A stretch of 64,000 nt of DNA from Mesorhizobium sp. Lineage in GTDB: Bacteria > Pseudomonadota > Alphaproteobacteria > Rhizobiales > Rhizobiaceae. The translations under genes and the position numbers were made by a program. How positions within the stretch are numbered: position 1 is the stretch's first letter; every line of letters starts with the position of its first letter. Under the pieces are notes generated by a model. The model saw only the letters and a program-made list of their open reading frames with translations, had not been told where the DNA came from and ran no database searches. Location of the stretch: the NCBI RefSeq assembly GCF_017306545.1, contig NZ_JAFKID010000011.1, positions 105,314 to 169,313 of the forward strand, read 5' to 3'. Shown here piece by piece: positions 33,232 to 42,832 of this stretch.

Positions 33232-34776
33232 TCAACCGTGACCGACGCCCATGACTGTTCGCAGCACCGGCACCAGCGCCTGCGGCAAATCTTCGGCGAT
33301 CAGGCCCGGGCCGAAACGGGCGCCCGCCTCGGCATGCAGCCAGACGGCGGCGCAGGCGGCCTCGAAGGCCGGCATGCCCTGCGCCAGAAAGCCGGCGACG
33401 ACGCCGGCCAGCACGTCGCCGGAGCCGGCCGTCGCCAGCCATGGCGCACCGTTGGCATTGATCGCGGCGCGGCCGTCAGCGGCTGCGATCACCGTGTCCG
33501 GCCCCTTGTAGACGACGACGCCGTGCGCGCGGGCAGCCGCCTTGCGGGCCTTGTCCAGTTTCGAGAGCGTTTCGTCGCCGGCAAGGTCCGGGAACAGCCG
33601 CGCGAACTCGCCCTCATGCGGCGTCAGCACGAGCGCCGGCGCCTCTTTTAGCCCGGCAGCGAGAAAAAGCGCCTCCGGTTTGTCGCGGAAGGCGGTGATG
33701 CCGTCGGCATCCAGCACGAGACCCTCGACACCTGGCCCTGCCGATCCCAATGCGCTGGCGGCCAGCACGGCCGACGCGAAACGCCGGGCCTTGTCGCCGA
33801 CGCCGAAACCCGGCCCGAGCACGAAGGCGGAAGGCCGACGGTCGGCAAGGAAAGCGGCGAGGTCTGCTTCATCGTCCGTCTTGCGCAGCATGATGGCGGT
33901 CAAATGCGCCGCGTTGACCAGCATGGCGCCGGCCGGCGACAGCACCGTCACCGCCCCCGCCCCGGCGCGCGCGGCGGCCATGGCCGACAATCGCGCCGCC
34001 CCCGTCGAGGCCGGGCCGCCGGAAAAGACGCCGACATGGCCGCGTTTGTACTTATGCGCATCCAAGGCGGGAACCGGCAGCGCGCCGCGCCATAGATCCG
34101 GCTCGTTGGCAAAGGTTTTCGACGCCAGCGATGCGATCACACCATCGGAGATGCCGATATCGGCGAGCACCACCTGGCCGCACGCTTCGCGCCCCGGCAA
34201 GAGCAGATGACCGGGCTTTTTTCGAGCAAAAGTGACGGTGACTGCGGCCTTGAAAGCAGGGCCGAGGGCCTTGCCACTGGCACCCGCAACGCCGGACGGC
34301 AGGTCCACCGCCACCACAGCGAGGCGAAGCGCCGTCACTCTTTCGACGGCGCGCGCATCAACGCCGGTCAGGGGTTTCGACAGACCGGCGCCGTAAAGCG
34401 CATCGACGACCAGATCGCCCGTATTTGCATCGAAAGCGGCAAGATCAACCGCCGGCAGCGGACATTCGGCGGCTGCAAGCGCCGCGTCCGTTCCGGCGCG
34501 CGGCCCCGCCGAAGCCCAGAGCGAAACCGCGACGCCGCCTTCGCGCAGCAGGCGCGCGACGACGTAGCCGTCGCCGCCGTTGTTGCCCGGCCCGCAAAGC
34601 ACATGCACGCGCCGCGCGCCGGGGAAGCGCGCAAGTACCAGGGCGGCCACCGCCTGCCCGGCATTGCGCATCAGGCCGATGCCGTCGAACGGCCCGGCGG
34701 CAATCGCGCGGCGGTCGGCCTCGGCCATTTCGGCGGGGGTCACTATGCTCAATCGGGACGGCGGCAAGATGCGCAT
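33232..34776 (-). CDS. nnr: bifunctional NAD(P)H-hydrate epimerase/dehydratase
   Basis: A 514-residue fusion that repairs damaged NAD(P)H hydrates. The N-terminal epimerase (YjeF_N) shows VHVLCGPGNNGGDGYVVARLL (GPGNNGGDG 62-70). The C-terminal ADP-dependent dehydratase (carbohydrate-kinase-like) shows KRGHVGVFSGGPASTGAARLSAMAA, VLTPHEGEFARLFP and LATAGSGDVLAGVVAGFL. This gene lies near glnBA in many rhizobia. An AGCTAGC/GCTAGCT inverted repeat (34785-34808) lies just before the start. Confidence 0.93.
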   Translation of the reverse strand: MRILPPSRLSIVTPAEMAEADRRAIAAGPFDGIGLMRNAGQAVAALVLARFPGARRVHVLCGPGNNGGDGYVVARLLREGGVAVSLWASAGPRAGTDAALAAAECPLPAVDLAAFDANTGDLVVDALYGAGLSKPLTGVDARAVERVTALRLAVVAVDLPSGVAGASGKALGPAFKAAVTVTFARKKPGHLLLPGREACGQVVLADIGISDGVIASLASKTFANEPDLWRGALPVPALDAHKYKRGHVGVFSGGPASTGAARLSAMAAARAGAGAVTVLSPAGAMLVNAAHLTAIMLRKTDDEADLAAFLADRRPSAFVLGPGFGVGDKARRFASAVLAASALGSAGPGVEGLVLDADGITAFRDKPEALFLAAGLKEAPALVLTPHEGEFARLFPDLAGDETLSKLDKARKAAARAHGVVVYKGPDTVIAAADGRAAINANGAPWLATAGSGDVLAGVVAGFLAQGMPAFEAACAAVWLHAEAGARFGPGLIAEDLPQALVPVLRTVMGVGHG

Positions 34777-34945
34777 CGCCGCTAAGCTAGCCTTCGCGAT
34801 CGCTAGCTGACAACGGCGGCGTCGCGCACGACGAGAGTCGTTCCCGATCCTCTACAGAAGATCACGATATGTGAATGGCCCCGCCGGGCGCACAGCAGTA
34901 GAAACCCGGTCGCGACGGGCGGCGGGCCAACGAAAGAGAACGGCC

Positions 34946-35587
34946 ATGAAACGCAAGATTCCCCTAGTTCTGGCGGCATCGCTGGTTGCCGCAGCCGGCT
35001 TGTCCGGAATGAGTTATGCCAAGGGCGGCAACGGAAACGGCGGCGGCCACGGCGGAGCCGACCATGGCGGGGGGCATGGAGCGTCGGCCGACGCGCATTC
35101 GGCATCGGGCTTCGCGCCGGGCCAAACGAAGGCAAGCGGCGAAAACGCCTCCGCCTATGCTCCGGGCCAACTCAAGCAGGACGACAGCGCTGCCGCCTAC
35201 GCCCCCGGCTCAGTGAAGAAGGCCACGCAGGAGGACGCCGATGCGGCGCTGGCCGACGTAACGACGGCTGACGAAGACACCGGCGGCAAGGCGAAAGCCA
35301 ATTTCGGCACGCTGATTTCGTCGATCCGCGACTCCAAGGCGAACCTGGACGGGATCGGCGCCACCGCCACCGTATCGGTCGTCGACGTCAAGGATCTGAT
35401 GCGGGGGAACAACCGCGTGGCCCTTGAGAACGCTCTGGCGGACAATCAAAGCCGGATCACCGATCTGCGCGCCGACCTTGCCGCCCTCAACTTGCCCAGC
35501 CTGCAAACGCAGGACGTGGACCAGGCGGTCGGCGTCGCCGCCGCGAAAAACGGCTCGCTGACGGTCTTTGTCGATCGTACCCAATAA
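34946..35587 (+). CDS. secreted Gly/His-rich protein with APGQ repeats
   Basis: An unrecognised 213-residue protein. A signal peptide (1-25, ending MSYA) precedes a Gly/His-rich segment (about 27-51, with H35, H40, H44, H51) that could bind metal. Three copies of [FY]APG[QS] follow at residues 56, 71 and 85. The C-terminal half is helical and charged (NRVALENALADNQSRITDLRADLAALN) and ends in a hydrophobic strand GSLTVFVDRTQ. ATG 34946 is chosen because it starts the signal peptide. It is divergent from nnr and precedes glnB. Confidence 0.75.
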   Translation: MKRKIPLVLAASLVAAAGLSGMSYAKGGNGNGGGHGGADHGGGHGASADAHSASGFAPGQTKASGENASAYAPGQLKQDDSAAAYAPGSVKKATQEDADAALADVTTADEDTGGKAKANFGTLISSIRDSKANLDGIGATATVSVVDVKDLMRGNNRVALENALADNQSRITDLRADLAALNLPSLQTQDVDQAVGVAAAKNGSLTVFVDRTQ

Positions 35588-35592
35588 GTTTC

Positions 35593-35664
35593 GCCGGCCG
35601 AAGGAATAAGCCCGTCTCGGCCGGCTTCGGGCCCTTCAGCGGCATGCCTATTCAGTAGGCATGC
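35593..35664 (+). terminator. two hairpins after the secreted protein gene
   Basis: GCCGGCCGA/TCGGCCGGC (35593-35601 and 35617-35625) and a perfect 9-bp stem GCATGCCTA-TTCAG-TAGGCATGC (35642-35664). Neither has a clean T-run; the second is followed by TGCTTACTT. They probably separate this gene from glnB. Confidence 0.5.
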
Positions 35665-35797
35665 TGCTTACTTCGCCATCAAATTTCCAACGGAGCGACG
35701 GGCTTGCCCGCCGCCCTGCCCGCGCGACGGGCGTTGGAACGCCGATTCCGCGCCATTTCCGACTGCCGGCGCACACTCGATCGGCCGAATAGCCATT

Positions 35798-35812
35798 TGG
35801 CACGTTTCATGC
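35798..35812 (+). promoter_or_regulatory. sigma-54 (-24/-12) promoter of glnBA
   Basis: TGGCACGTTTCATGC matches the sigma-54 consensus TGGCACG-N4-TTGC with one mismatch. The invariant GG and GC are exactly 10 bp apart. It predicts a start about 60 bp before the glnB ATG. Nitrogen-regulated sigma-54 control of glnBA is known in rhizobia. Confidence 0.7.
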
Positions 35813-35819
35813 TTTCTGA

Positions 35820-36209
<390 letters not shown>

Positions 36210-36253
36210 AGCTCCGGCACCCATCAAGCACTCAAAGCCACAGGAAACAGCCT

Positions 36254-37663
36254 ATGACGACCGCATCCGACATCATGAAGCAGATCAAGGACAACGACGT
36301 GAAGTTCGTCGACCTGCGCTTCACCGACCCGAAGGGCAAGCTCCATCACGTGACGGTGGACGTCGCCGAGGTGGAGGAAGACATGTTCGCCGACGGCGTC
36401 ATGTTCGACGGCTCCTCGATCGCCGGGTGGAAGGCCATCAACGAGTCCGACATGGTGCTGATGCCCGACCCCGAGACGGTGCACATGGACCCGTTCTTCG
36501 CGCAGTCGACCATGGTCGTCCTGTGCGACATCCTCGATCCGATTTCCGGCGAGGCCTATAACCGCGATCCGCGCGGCATCGCCAAGCGCGCCGAGGCCCA
36601 TCTCAAGGCCGAAGGCATCGGCGACACCATTTACGTCGGCCCGGAAGCCGAGTTCTTCGTCTTCGACGACGTCAAGTTCAAGGCCGATCCCTACAACACC
36701 GGCTTCAAACTGGACGGCGCCGACCTGCCCTCCAACGACGACACCGACTACGAGACGGGCAACCTCGGCCACCGGCCGCGCCTGAAGGGCGGCTATTTCC
36801 CGGTGCCGCCGATCGACAACGCCCAGGACATGCGCTCCGAGATGCTGACCGTGCTCACCGAGATGGGCGTGCGCGTCGAGAAGCATCACCACGAGGTCGC
36901 CGCCGGCCAGCACGAACTGGGGATAAAATTCGACACCCTGGTGCGCAACGCCGACAAGATCCTGCTCTACAAATACGTCGTGCATCAGGTCGCCAACGCC
37001 TACGGCAAGACGGCGACCTTCATGCCGAAGCCGATCTTCGGCGACAACGGCTCGGGCATGCACGTCAACATGTCGATCTGGAAGGGCGGCAAGCCGACCT
37101 TCGCCGGCAACGAATATGCCGGCCTGTCGGAAAGCTGCCTGTTCTTCATCGGCGGCGTCATCAAGCACGCCAAGGCGATCAACGCCTTCACCAACCCGCT
37201 GACCAACTCCTACAAGCGGCTGGTGCCGGGCTACGAGGCCCCTGTCCTGCTGGCCTATTCGGCGCGCAACCGCTCGGCCTCCTGCCGCATTCCGTTCGGC
37301 AATTCGCCGAAGGCCAAGCGCCTGGAGGTCCGCTTCCCCGATCCGGGCGCGAACCCCTATCTCGCTTTCGCGGCGCTTTTGATGGCCGGCATCGACGGCA
37401 TCAAGAACAAGATCCATCCCGGCCAGCCGATGGACAAGGACCTTTACGACCTGCCGCCGAAGGAGCTCAAGAAGATCCCGACCGTCTGCGGTTCCCTGCG
37501 CGAAGCGCTCCAGAGCCTCGACAAGGACCGCGGCTTCCTCAAGGCCGGCGGCGTCTTCGACGACGACCAGATCGATTCCTACATCGAGTTGAAGATGGCC
37601 GAGGTGATGCGCTTCGAAATGACGCCGCATCCGGTCGAATACGACATGTATTATTCGGTGTGA
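36254..37663 (+). CDS. glnA: glutamine synthetase type I
   Basis: A 469-residue GSI enzyme making glutamine from glutamate, ammonia and ATP. Catalytic segments are [55 protein letters not shown] and [10 protein letters not shown]. The regulatory tyrosine adenylylated by GlnE is Y398 in [10 protein letters not shown]. Length is full. It forms the glnBA operon and is followed by a strong terminator. Confidence 0.97.
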   Translation: MTTASDIMKQIKDNDVKFVDLRFTDPKGKLHHVTVDVAEVEEDMFADGVMFDGSSIAGWKAINESDMVLMPDPETVHMDPFFAQSTMVVLCDILDPISGEAYNRDPRGIAKRAEAHLKAEGIGDTIYVGPEAEFFVFDDVKFKADPYNTGFKLDGADLPSNDDTDYETGNLGHRPRLKGGYFPVPPIDNAQDMRSEMLTVLTEMGVRVEKHHHEVAAGQHELGIKFDTLVRNADKILLYKYVVHQVANAYGKTATFMPKPIFGDNGSGMHVNMSIWKGGKPTFAGNEYAGLSESCLFFIGGVIKHAKAINAFTNPLTNSYKRLVPGYEAPVLLAYSARNRSASCRIPFGNSPKAKRLEVRFPDPGANPYLAFAALLMAGIDGIKNKIHPGQPMDKDLYDLPPKELKKIPTVCGSLREALQSLDKDRGFLKAGGVFDDDQIDSYIELKMAEVMRFEMTPHPVEYDMYYSV

Positions 37664-37698
37664 CGCCGGCCGCCTGGGCTGGTTTCCCCGCGCAATGC

Positions 37699-37730
37699 AA
37701 AACCCCGGCGGAAACGCCGGGGTTTTCTTT
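37699..37730 (+). terminator. rho-independent terminator of glnA
   Basis: A 12-bp perfect stem AAAACCCCGGCG/CGCCGGGGTTTT with GAAA tetraloop, followed by CTTTT. It starts 36 bp after the glnA stop. Confidence 0.92.
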
Positions 37731-37766
37731 TGGCCGTCGATCGGTCCGGGCCCATGCCGGCCCTGC

Positions 37767-38810
37767 TCAATTGCGCTTTTCAATCACCGCGTACAGAACG
37801 TTGCGGTTGTCGCCGAAGAACACCCGCACATCGACGGTATTGCGGTCGACGCTGGCGTTGACGACGTTCCACATGTCGGCCTCGGACCGCAGCAGAAGCA
37901 CCCAGTTCATGAACGTCTCCCGATATCCCGCGTCCGGGTTGCCCTCGGCATAGTTGGCGAAAAGGAAGGTGCCTCCCGGCTTCAGCATCTGGAGACAGGT
38001 CTTGGTGAGCTTTATCGCGACCTTGTCCTGGAGATAGTCGTAGAGGCCAGACGCATAGATAAAGTCGAAGGTGCCGAGCTTGTGCCCCCTCGCCAGCAAG
38101 GTCCGCACGGAACCGTCGACCGTCTCCACCGCGGTGCCGGCGAAGTCGCGTGCGACCAGCCCGACGCTCTGAGGGTCCTGGTCGAGCGCCACCCAACGCT
38201 TCAGCCGTCCCTCGCGCAAGGCGGAGGAGCGGTTCGCTTCCCGCAAATGACCGGCGGCGATGGCCAACACCTCGGTGCCCGCCCCATGTTCGGCGGCCAT
38301 GTCGTCGACATAGCGGGCGAGCAGGTCGCGCCGCTCGCGCGCCGCCACGCAGGACGGCACGTTTTGCGTATAGGCATAGAGCGCCTTGCCGATTTCCGAA
38401 GCGGCCGCGACATCGGCCGCGACATGCGGATCGCAGTAAATGTAGTCCAGCAACTGAGCGTCGCCGGAATAGCCGCGCGGCTTCTCGAACGACCACCGCG
38501 TCAGCGGGTCCTCGAGGAAATAATCGAGGACCCGATGGCCCTGGATGATCGGCGCCAGCGCCGTCCAGACATCGGCATGAAGCCTCAGCCGCATCGCTTC
38601 GAGGCGCGCCATCAGCGGGCGAATGATTTCGGCCGGTGTTTTGTGCAGCGCGATCTGCTGCTGCGTGGCGTGAAGCACGAGCGCAAGCTCGGCACGAGCC
38701 GCTTCGAAAGCCTTGCTTCGATCGTCCGGCCTCCTTCCAAGGCCAGCGGCGATCGTCTCGTCGGTAATCAGGCTTTTGCCGTCCAGAACGGTGCTCACCA
38801 AACCCTCCAT
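37767..38810 (-). CDS. SAM-dependent methyltransferase, possibly PhcB-like
   Basis: A class I methyltransferase of about 347 residues. The N-terminal helical half contains WSFEKPRGYSGDAQLLDYIY. The Rossmann half shows EVLAIAAGHLREA (motif I), RWVALDQDP (acidic loop), FDFIYASGLYDYLQ and CLQMLKPGGTFLFANYAEG. The GYSGD region recalls proteins described as making 3-hydroxypalmitate methyl ester signals in Ralstonia; that link is tentative. The start could be ATG 38810, GTG 38798 (GGAGGG upstream) or TTG 38840. It is divergent from a GGDEF-EAL gene. Confidence 0.75.
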   Translation of the reverse strand: MEGLVSTVLDGKSLITDETIAAGLGRRPDDRSKAFEAARAELALVLHATQQQIALHKTPAEIIRPLMARLEAMRLRLHADVWTALAPIIQGHRVLDYFLEDPLTRWSFEKPRGYSGDAQLLDYIYCDPHVAADVAAASEIGKALYAYTQNVPSCVAARERRDLLARYVDDMAAEHGAGTEVLAIAAGHLREANRSSALREGRLKRWVALDQDPQSVGLVARDFAGTAVETVDGSVRTLLARGHKLGTFDFIYASGLYDYLQDKVAIKLTKTCLQMLKPGGTFLFANYAEGNPDAGYRETFMNWVLLLRSEADMWNVVNASVDRNTVDVRVFFGDNRNVLYAVIEKRN

Positions 38811-38875
38811 GGCTACCAATTCGTCTTCGATGCGAAGCAAGCCCCCTGCCGAGCTTCACGGGTCGGCAGCATTCT

Positions 38876-38887
38876 AACGATATCGTT
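38876..38887. promoter_or_regulatory. 12-bp palindrome in the divergent promoter region
   Basis: AACGATATCGTT is a perfect 12-bp palindrome about 65 bp upstream of the methyltransferase start and 195 bp upstream of the GGDEF-EAL gene. It is an operator candidate from position only. Confidence 0.3.
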
Positions 38888-39081
38888 GACGTCTGATTAA
38901 CCGACTTTGATTGCGCCAGGGCATTTCGTGCCGGATTCGGTGGGCGATTAACCCGCCCTTGTGGCCTCAGGCGGCATTGTTTGCGAGGCGCAGGAGCGCC
39001 GTCGCACGTTGGAGTTGTTCTGCGTTGAGGGCGGAAGCAACAAGCGGGCTGCAAAAGCCCATCCTGAAAGGCCTCTCCGCA

Positions 39082-41088
39082 ATGAGCGACTATGCGCTTT
39101 CGGCATTGGGCGACCTTGCGCCCGTGGAGTCGGTCGCCACGCATGATGCGCCGGAACCTGCCGAGCTGCGCAGACTATTCCATGAAGAATCGCTGGCGGC
39201 GCGCAGGGTCGCGGCGCGGCCGGGGCTTTATATTGCCGTCGTCGTCTACCTGCTGTTTGCCTTCGCCGACCTCCTTCTGGTCCCGGACGTCGCCTTCTAT
39301 ACGATCTCGGCGCGGCTCGCGGTCGGCGTGACCGCGCTCGTGACGCTGGAAACCCTTTTGCGCTTCGGCGCCCGTACGGAATGGCTGGACGCCACATGCG
39401 CCGGTGCGATCATTCTCGGCTATATCGGCTGGCTGTTCCCGACCGCGACAAGCAGCAACCAGGAAAGCGTCTCCTACTATATGGTTTTCGGAACCATATT
39501 CATGATGAGCGCCAACCTGTTCTTCACTTTCCAGTTCAGGTTCTCCGTCGTCACCTCGATCATCATTCTCTCGATCCTGTATGCGGTGAACTATTTCATG
39601 CCGTCTACGGTGACATACAAACTGGTATTCGGTGCTTTCTACATTTCGTGCTTCGTATTCACGTCTTACATAAACTGGAAGCTGAACAGGGAGCGCTACA
39701 ACGTCTTCCTGAACGCCGTTGACGCGAGGAGCCAGCACAGGGAGGCGACCGAACGGGGCAAGGCGCTGCTGAAGCTGTCGCGGACGGACCCGCTGACCGG
39801 GCTGGAAAACCGCAGGGCCGTCGACGAGCGGCTGCGGGACCTGTGGACCGCCTGGCAGCTTCAGGGCAGCACCTTCGCGGTCCTGCTCATCGACGTCGAC
39901 TTCTTCAAGCGTTTCAACGACCATTACGGCCACCAGGAGGGCGACCGCTGCCTGACGCTGGTTGCCGACAGCGTCCGACGGCTCGCGGAACTGCGGGGCG
40001 TCTCGATCGGTCGCTACGGCGGCGAGGAGTTCATCGTGCTCGCCCCGCTGGCCAGGCTCGAAAGCGTCATCGGGCTCGCCGAGGAAATCCGTCAAACGGT
40101 GGAGGCGCTGGAGATCACCCATAACGAGCGCCGTGACGGCACCCAGGTGGTGACGGTCAGCATCGGCGCCGCCTTCACGCGCGACCAGGCCGGAACGAAG
40201 CTCGAAAAGATCATCCAGGAGGCGGACCGGGCCTTGTACCTGGCCAAAGCCAACGGCCGAAACTGCGCGCATCTTTTCGATCCCAAGGACCCGCAAAGCA
40301 GCGACGAGAGCGAAAACATCGCCGCCCTGCTGAAGATCGCCATCGACCGCGAACTCGTGTCCCTCGTCTTCCAGCCCATCCTCAACGTGCGTTCCGACAA
40401 GGTGGAGGCGCTGGAAGCGCTGATGCGGCTGACCATGCTGGACGGCACGGCCGTTCCGCCCAGCCTGTTCATCCCGGTCGCCGAGCGCACAGGGACGATC
40501 ATCGAACTCGGCCGCTGGGCGATAAAAACGGCCTGCCACGAACTCGCCACCAACGAGAACATTCGCACCATCAGCGTCAACGTCTCCCCCGTCCAGCTCA
40601 AGGCGCCGGGTTTCGCCGCCTCGGTCGCCGCCGCGCTGGGCGAAGCCGGCATTGCCGGCAACCGAATGGCCTTCGAGATCACCGAAGGGCTGGAAATGGA
40701 GATGCATTCGGACGTGCTGCGCTGCATCAGCGACCTGAAACTGCTCGGCATAAGAATCTGGCTGGACGATTTCGGCACCGGATTCGCCGGCCTTTCCTGG
40801 CTACGGCTGATCGATTTCGACATGGTCAAGATCGACCGGTCCTTCCTGCATGACTGCGTCTCGCCTCGCGGACGCGCCATGTTTCGGGATATCGTCGGGC
40901 TGCTGCGGAACCGCGTGCCGAAAATCCTCGCCGAAGGGGTGGAAAGCGAGGAGCAGATGGACCTGCTGCGGAAGCTGGAAATCGATCTGGCCCAGGGGTT
41001 CCATATCGGCCGGCCGGCCCGAGCGGAAAACCTGCGCTCGATTTTCCGCACATCGAGGCCCCGGAAGGTGCTCGGCAACCCGATCTGA
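39082..41088 (+). CDS. membrane GGDEF-EAL protein (c-di-GMP turnover)
   Basis: A 668-residue protein with about six transmembrane helices in residues 45-205, a GGDEF domain (about 230-395) and an EAL domain (about 410-655). The cyclase active site is GGEEF (RYGGEEFIV). The allosteric I-site RxxD is absent, since RGVS occupies that place. The EAL domain keeps EALMR, NVSPVQL, EITEG, LDDFGTGFAGLSWLR, KIDRSF and ILAEGVE, so phosphodiesterase activity is expected. No known sensor domain is recognised in the membrane part. ATG 39082 is chosen as the first start giving the membrane domain. Confidence 0.92.
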   Translation: MSDYALSALGDLAPVESVATHDAPEPAELRRLFHEESLAARRVAARPGLYIAVVVYLLFAFADLLLVPDVAFYTISARLAVGVTALVTLETLLRFGARTEWLDATCAGAIILGYIGWLFPTATSSNQESVSYYMVFGTIFMMSANLFFTFQFRFSVVTSIIILSILYAVNYFMPSTVTYKLVFGAFYISCFVFTSYINWKLNRERYNVFLNAVDARSQHREATERGKALLKLSRTDPLTGLENRRAVDERLRDLWTAWQLQGSTFAVLLIDVDFFKRFNDHYGHQEGDRCLTLVADSVRRLAELRGVSIGRYGGEEFIVLAPLARLESVIGLAEEIRQTVEALEITHNERRDGTQVVTVSIGAAFTRDQAGTKLEKIIQEADRALYLAKANGRNCAHLFDPKDPQSSDESENIAALLKIAIDRELVSLVFQPILNVRSDKVEALEALMRLTMLDGTAVPPSLFIPVAERTGTIIELGRWAIKTACHELATNENIRTISVNVSPVQLKAPGFAASVAAALGEAGIAGNRMAFEITEGLEMEMHSDVLRCISDLKLLGIRIWLDDFGTGFAGLSWLRLIDFDMVKIDRSFLHDCVSPRGRAMFRDIVGLLRNRVPKILAEGVESEEQMDLLRKLEIDLAQGFHIGRPARAENLRSIFRTSRPRKVLGNPI

Positions 41089-41121
41089 GAAAGGCCGCAA
41101 GGCCGGAGGCCGGCCAGCCCG

Positions 41122-41910
41122 TCATTCCAAAGCGGACAGCAGGCCGATTGCGGCCAGCATGTCGCGCTTGCGCTGGGCGCGGCGGGCCATCGCCTCGGCG
41201 TCCTGCCCCCATTGTTCGGCCTGCCAATCCTCATCGACATGGGCGGCCGTCCACGCGGCCTCGGCGCCAAGCCTGCCCGCCTCGACCGACAGCGCCAGCA
41301 GCGCCGAGCCGGTGATCGAGGTCATGACATGCAGCGCCGCCAGCCGAAGCGGATCGGCGCGGCGGGCAAGGTGTGCGCCGAGCACGGCGATGGATTCGCG
41401 CGGCTGCTCGACATGGATGACGCCTTCGGCCAGATTGAAGCGTGCGCCAAGATCGCTGCGCGCCCAGTCGAGAACCGGGTCCCAGTGCTCGTTCTGGCGC
41501 TCGACCAACCCTTGCGGGGCGTCGGCGCGATAGCACAGCAGGTCGGACGAGGCGAAGCGCAGGATATCCTCCAGCACAGCCTGCGGATCGGCGGCGACGC
41601 CGTCGATCGCGGTGTTGACCAGACGCAACGTCGGCATCGACACCGGGTCGATGACCTTTTCCTGCGCCTCGAACTCGCCGGCGACGATGAGCGCGGCGGC
41701 CTCGTTCGGCAGCGCTAGCAGGGCCTTGCCGGGCGTGCGCACCGGCTTGCCGTCGAGCCGTACACTGAAGGCATCGCCATCGGCTTCCACCGACACGGCC
41801 TTGTAAAAGCGCTTCGGCAGCGGCGTCCGCATCTGGATCTGGGCGCGCCGCACCGGATCGGGATCTGACAGGAACTTGCCGGCTTCGAGATCGTTCAAAA
41901 TGTCACGCAT
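41122..41910 (-). CDS. ATP12-family F1-ATPase assembly chaperone
   Basis: A 262-residue ATP12-family protein that helps assemble the F1 alpha subunit. The typical start KRFYKAVSVEADGDAFSVRLDGKPVRTPGKALLALP is followed by SSDLLCYRADAPQGLVERQNEHWDPVLDWA. ATG 41910 has GAGGTG upstream. It overlaps the end of the EamA transporter gene by 8 bp, making it the last gene of the rluC-eamA-atp12 operon. Confidence 0.9.
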   Translation of the reverse strand: MRDILNDLEAGKFLSDPDPVRRAQIQMRTPLPKRFYKAVSVEADGDAFSVRLDGKPVRTPGKALLALPNEAAALIVAGEFEAQEKVIDPVSMPTLRLVNTAIDGVAADPQAVLEDILRFASSDLLCYRADAPQGLVERQNEHWDPVLDWARSDLGARFNLAEGVIHVEQPRESIAVLGAHLARRADPLRLAALHVMTSITGSALLALSVEAGRLGAEAAWTAAHVDEDWQAEQWGQDAEAMARRAQRKRDMLAAIGLLSALE

Positions 41911-42832
41911 CAGGCACCTCGCCCGGTATCTGGCGTCTTGAAGGCCTGTTGACAATGACCAGGCCCGCCACAATCAGCACAAGGGCTGCGAAAACGCCGG
42001 GCGAAAGCGGCTCGCCGAGGAACAGGGCGCCGCACAGAACGCCGAAAATCGGCGTCAGGAAGGCGAAGCTGGACAGGCCGGAGGCCGGATAGCGGCCGAG
42101 CATCCAGAACCACAGGACATAGGTGAAGGCGACCACGTAGATCGCCTGGAACAGCAGCGCCAGCGTCGGCGTCAGCGCGAAGACGCGCACGGGCGGCCCG
42201 GAGAACGGCATGACCACAAGGCCGACCACCGCAGCGCCCGCCAGCTGGTAAAGCAGCAGCTTCTCCGCCGGCACGCTGGTCAGGTTCGAGCGCTTGATGA
42301 GGATGTTGGTGCCGGCCCAGGCAAGGCCGGCGCCGAGGCTGAGCAGGTCGCCGACCAGCATGGTGTCCTTATAGGCGCCGAGCTTGTCGGCGAATACCAG
42401 CACCAACCCGGCGAAGGCCAGCGCGAGGCCGAAGACCTTGCGTGTCGTCATATGCTCGCCAAGGAAGAAATGGCCGCCGAGCAGCATCCAGAACGGCATG
42501 GAATTCACCAGCAGCGTGTTGCGCGCCACGGTGGTGTGTTCCAGCCCGATGTAAAGGAACAGGAATTCGACGCCGAACAGCAGGCCGACGCCGATGCCCG
42601 CCGCCAGCGTGCCGTCGCGGCTCAAAAGCGCTATGCCGCGCCAACGGCACCAGGCGACCACGCACAGGCCGCCGATCAGCGAGCGCATGATCGACAGGAA
42701 AACCGGATCGTACCCGGCATAGGAAATCTTGGCGGCGACGTAGTTCAGGCCCCAGGAGAAGGTCAGGCCGACCATCAGTGCCGCGGCGCCGGCGTCGATG
42801 GGCTGGCTGCGGGCGAGCGCCGGCGCCGTCAC
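41903..42832 (-). CDS. EamA-family (DMT) transporter
   Basis: A 309-residue drug/metabolite transporter with ten predicted helices in two EamA repeats. Examples are LTFSWGLNYVAAKISYAG (helix 1), RNTLLVNSMPFWMLLGGHFFLGE in repeat 1 and SFAFLTPIFGVLCGALFLGEPLSP in repeat 2. The substrate is unknown. GTG 42832 overlaps the rluC stop as GTGA; a longer frame upstream would lie inside rluC. Confidence 0.88.
   Translation of the reverse strand: MTAPALARSQPIDAGAAALMVGLTFSWGLNYVAAKISYAGYDPVFLSIMRSLIGGLCVVAWCRWRGIALLSRDGTLAAGIGVGLLFGVEFLFLYIGLEHTTVARNTLLVNSMPFWMLLGGHFFLGEHMTTRKVFGLALAFAGLVLVFADKLGAYKDTMLVGDLLSLGAGLAWAGTNILIKRSNLTSVPAEKLLLYQLAGAAVVGLVVMPFSGPPVRVFALTPTLALLFQAIYVVAFTYVLWFWMLGRYPASGLSSFAFLTPIFGVLCGALFLGEPLSPGVFAALVLIVAGLVIVNRPSRRQIPGEVPDA

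Noticed and set aside
30388-33651. 1087-codon plus-strand frame opposite valS
   Set aside because: It is a shadow of valS and nnr; no signal, domain or ribosome binding site supports it.
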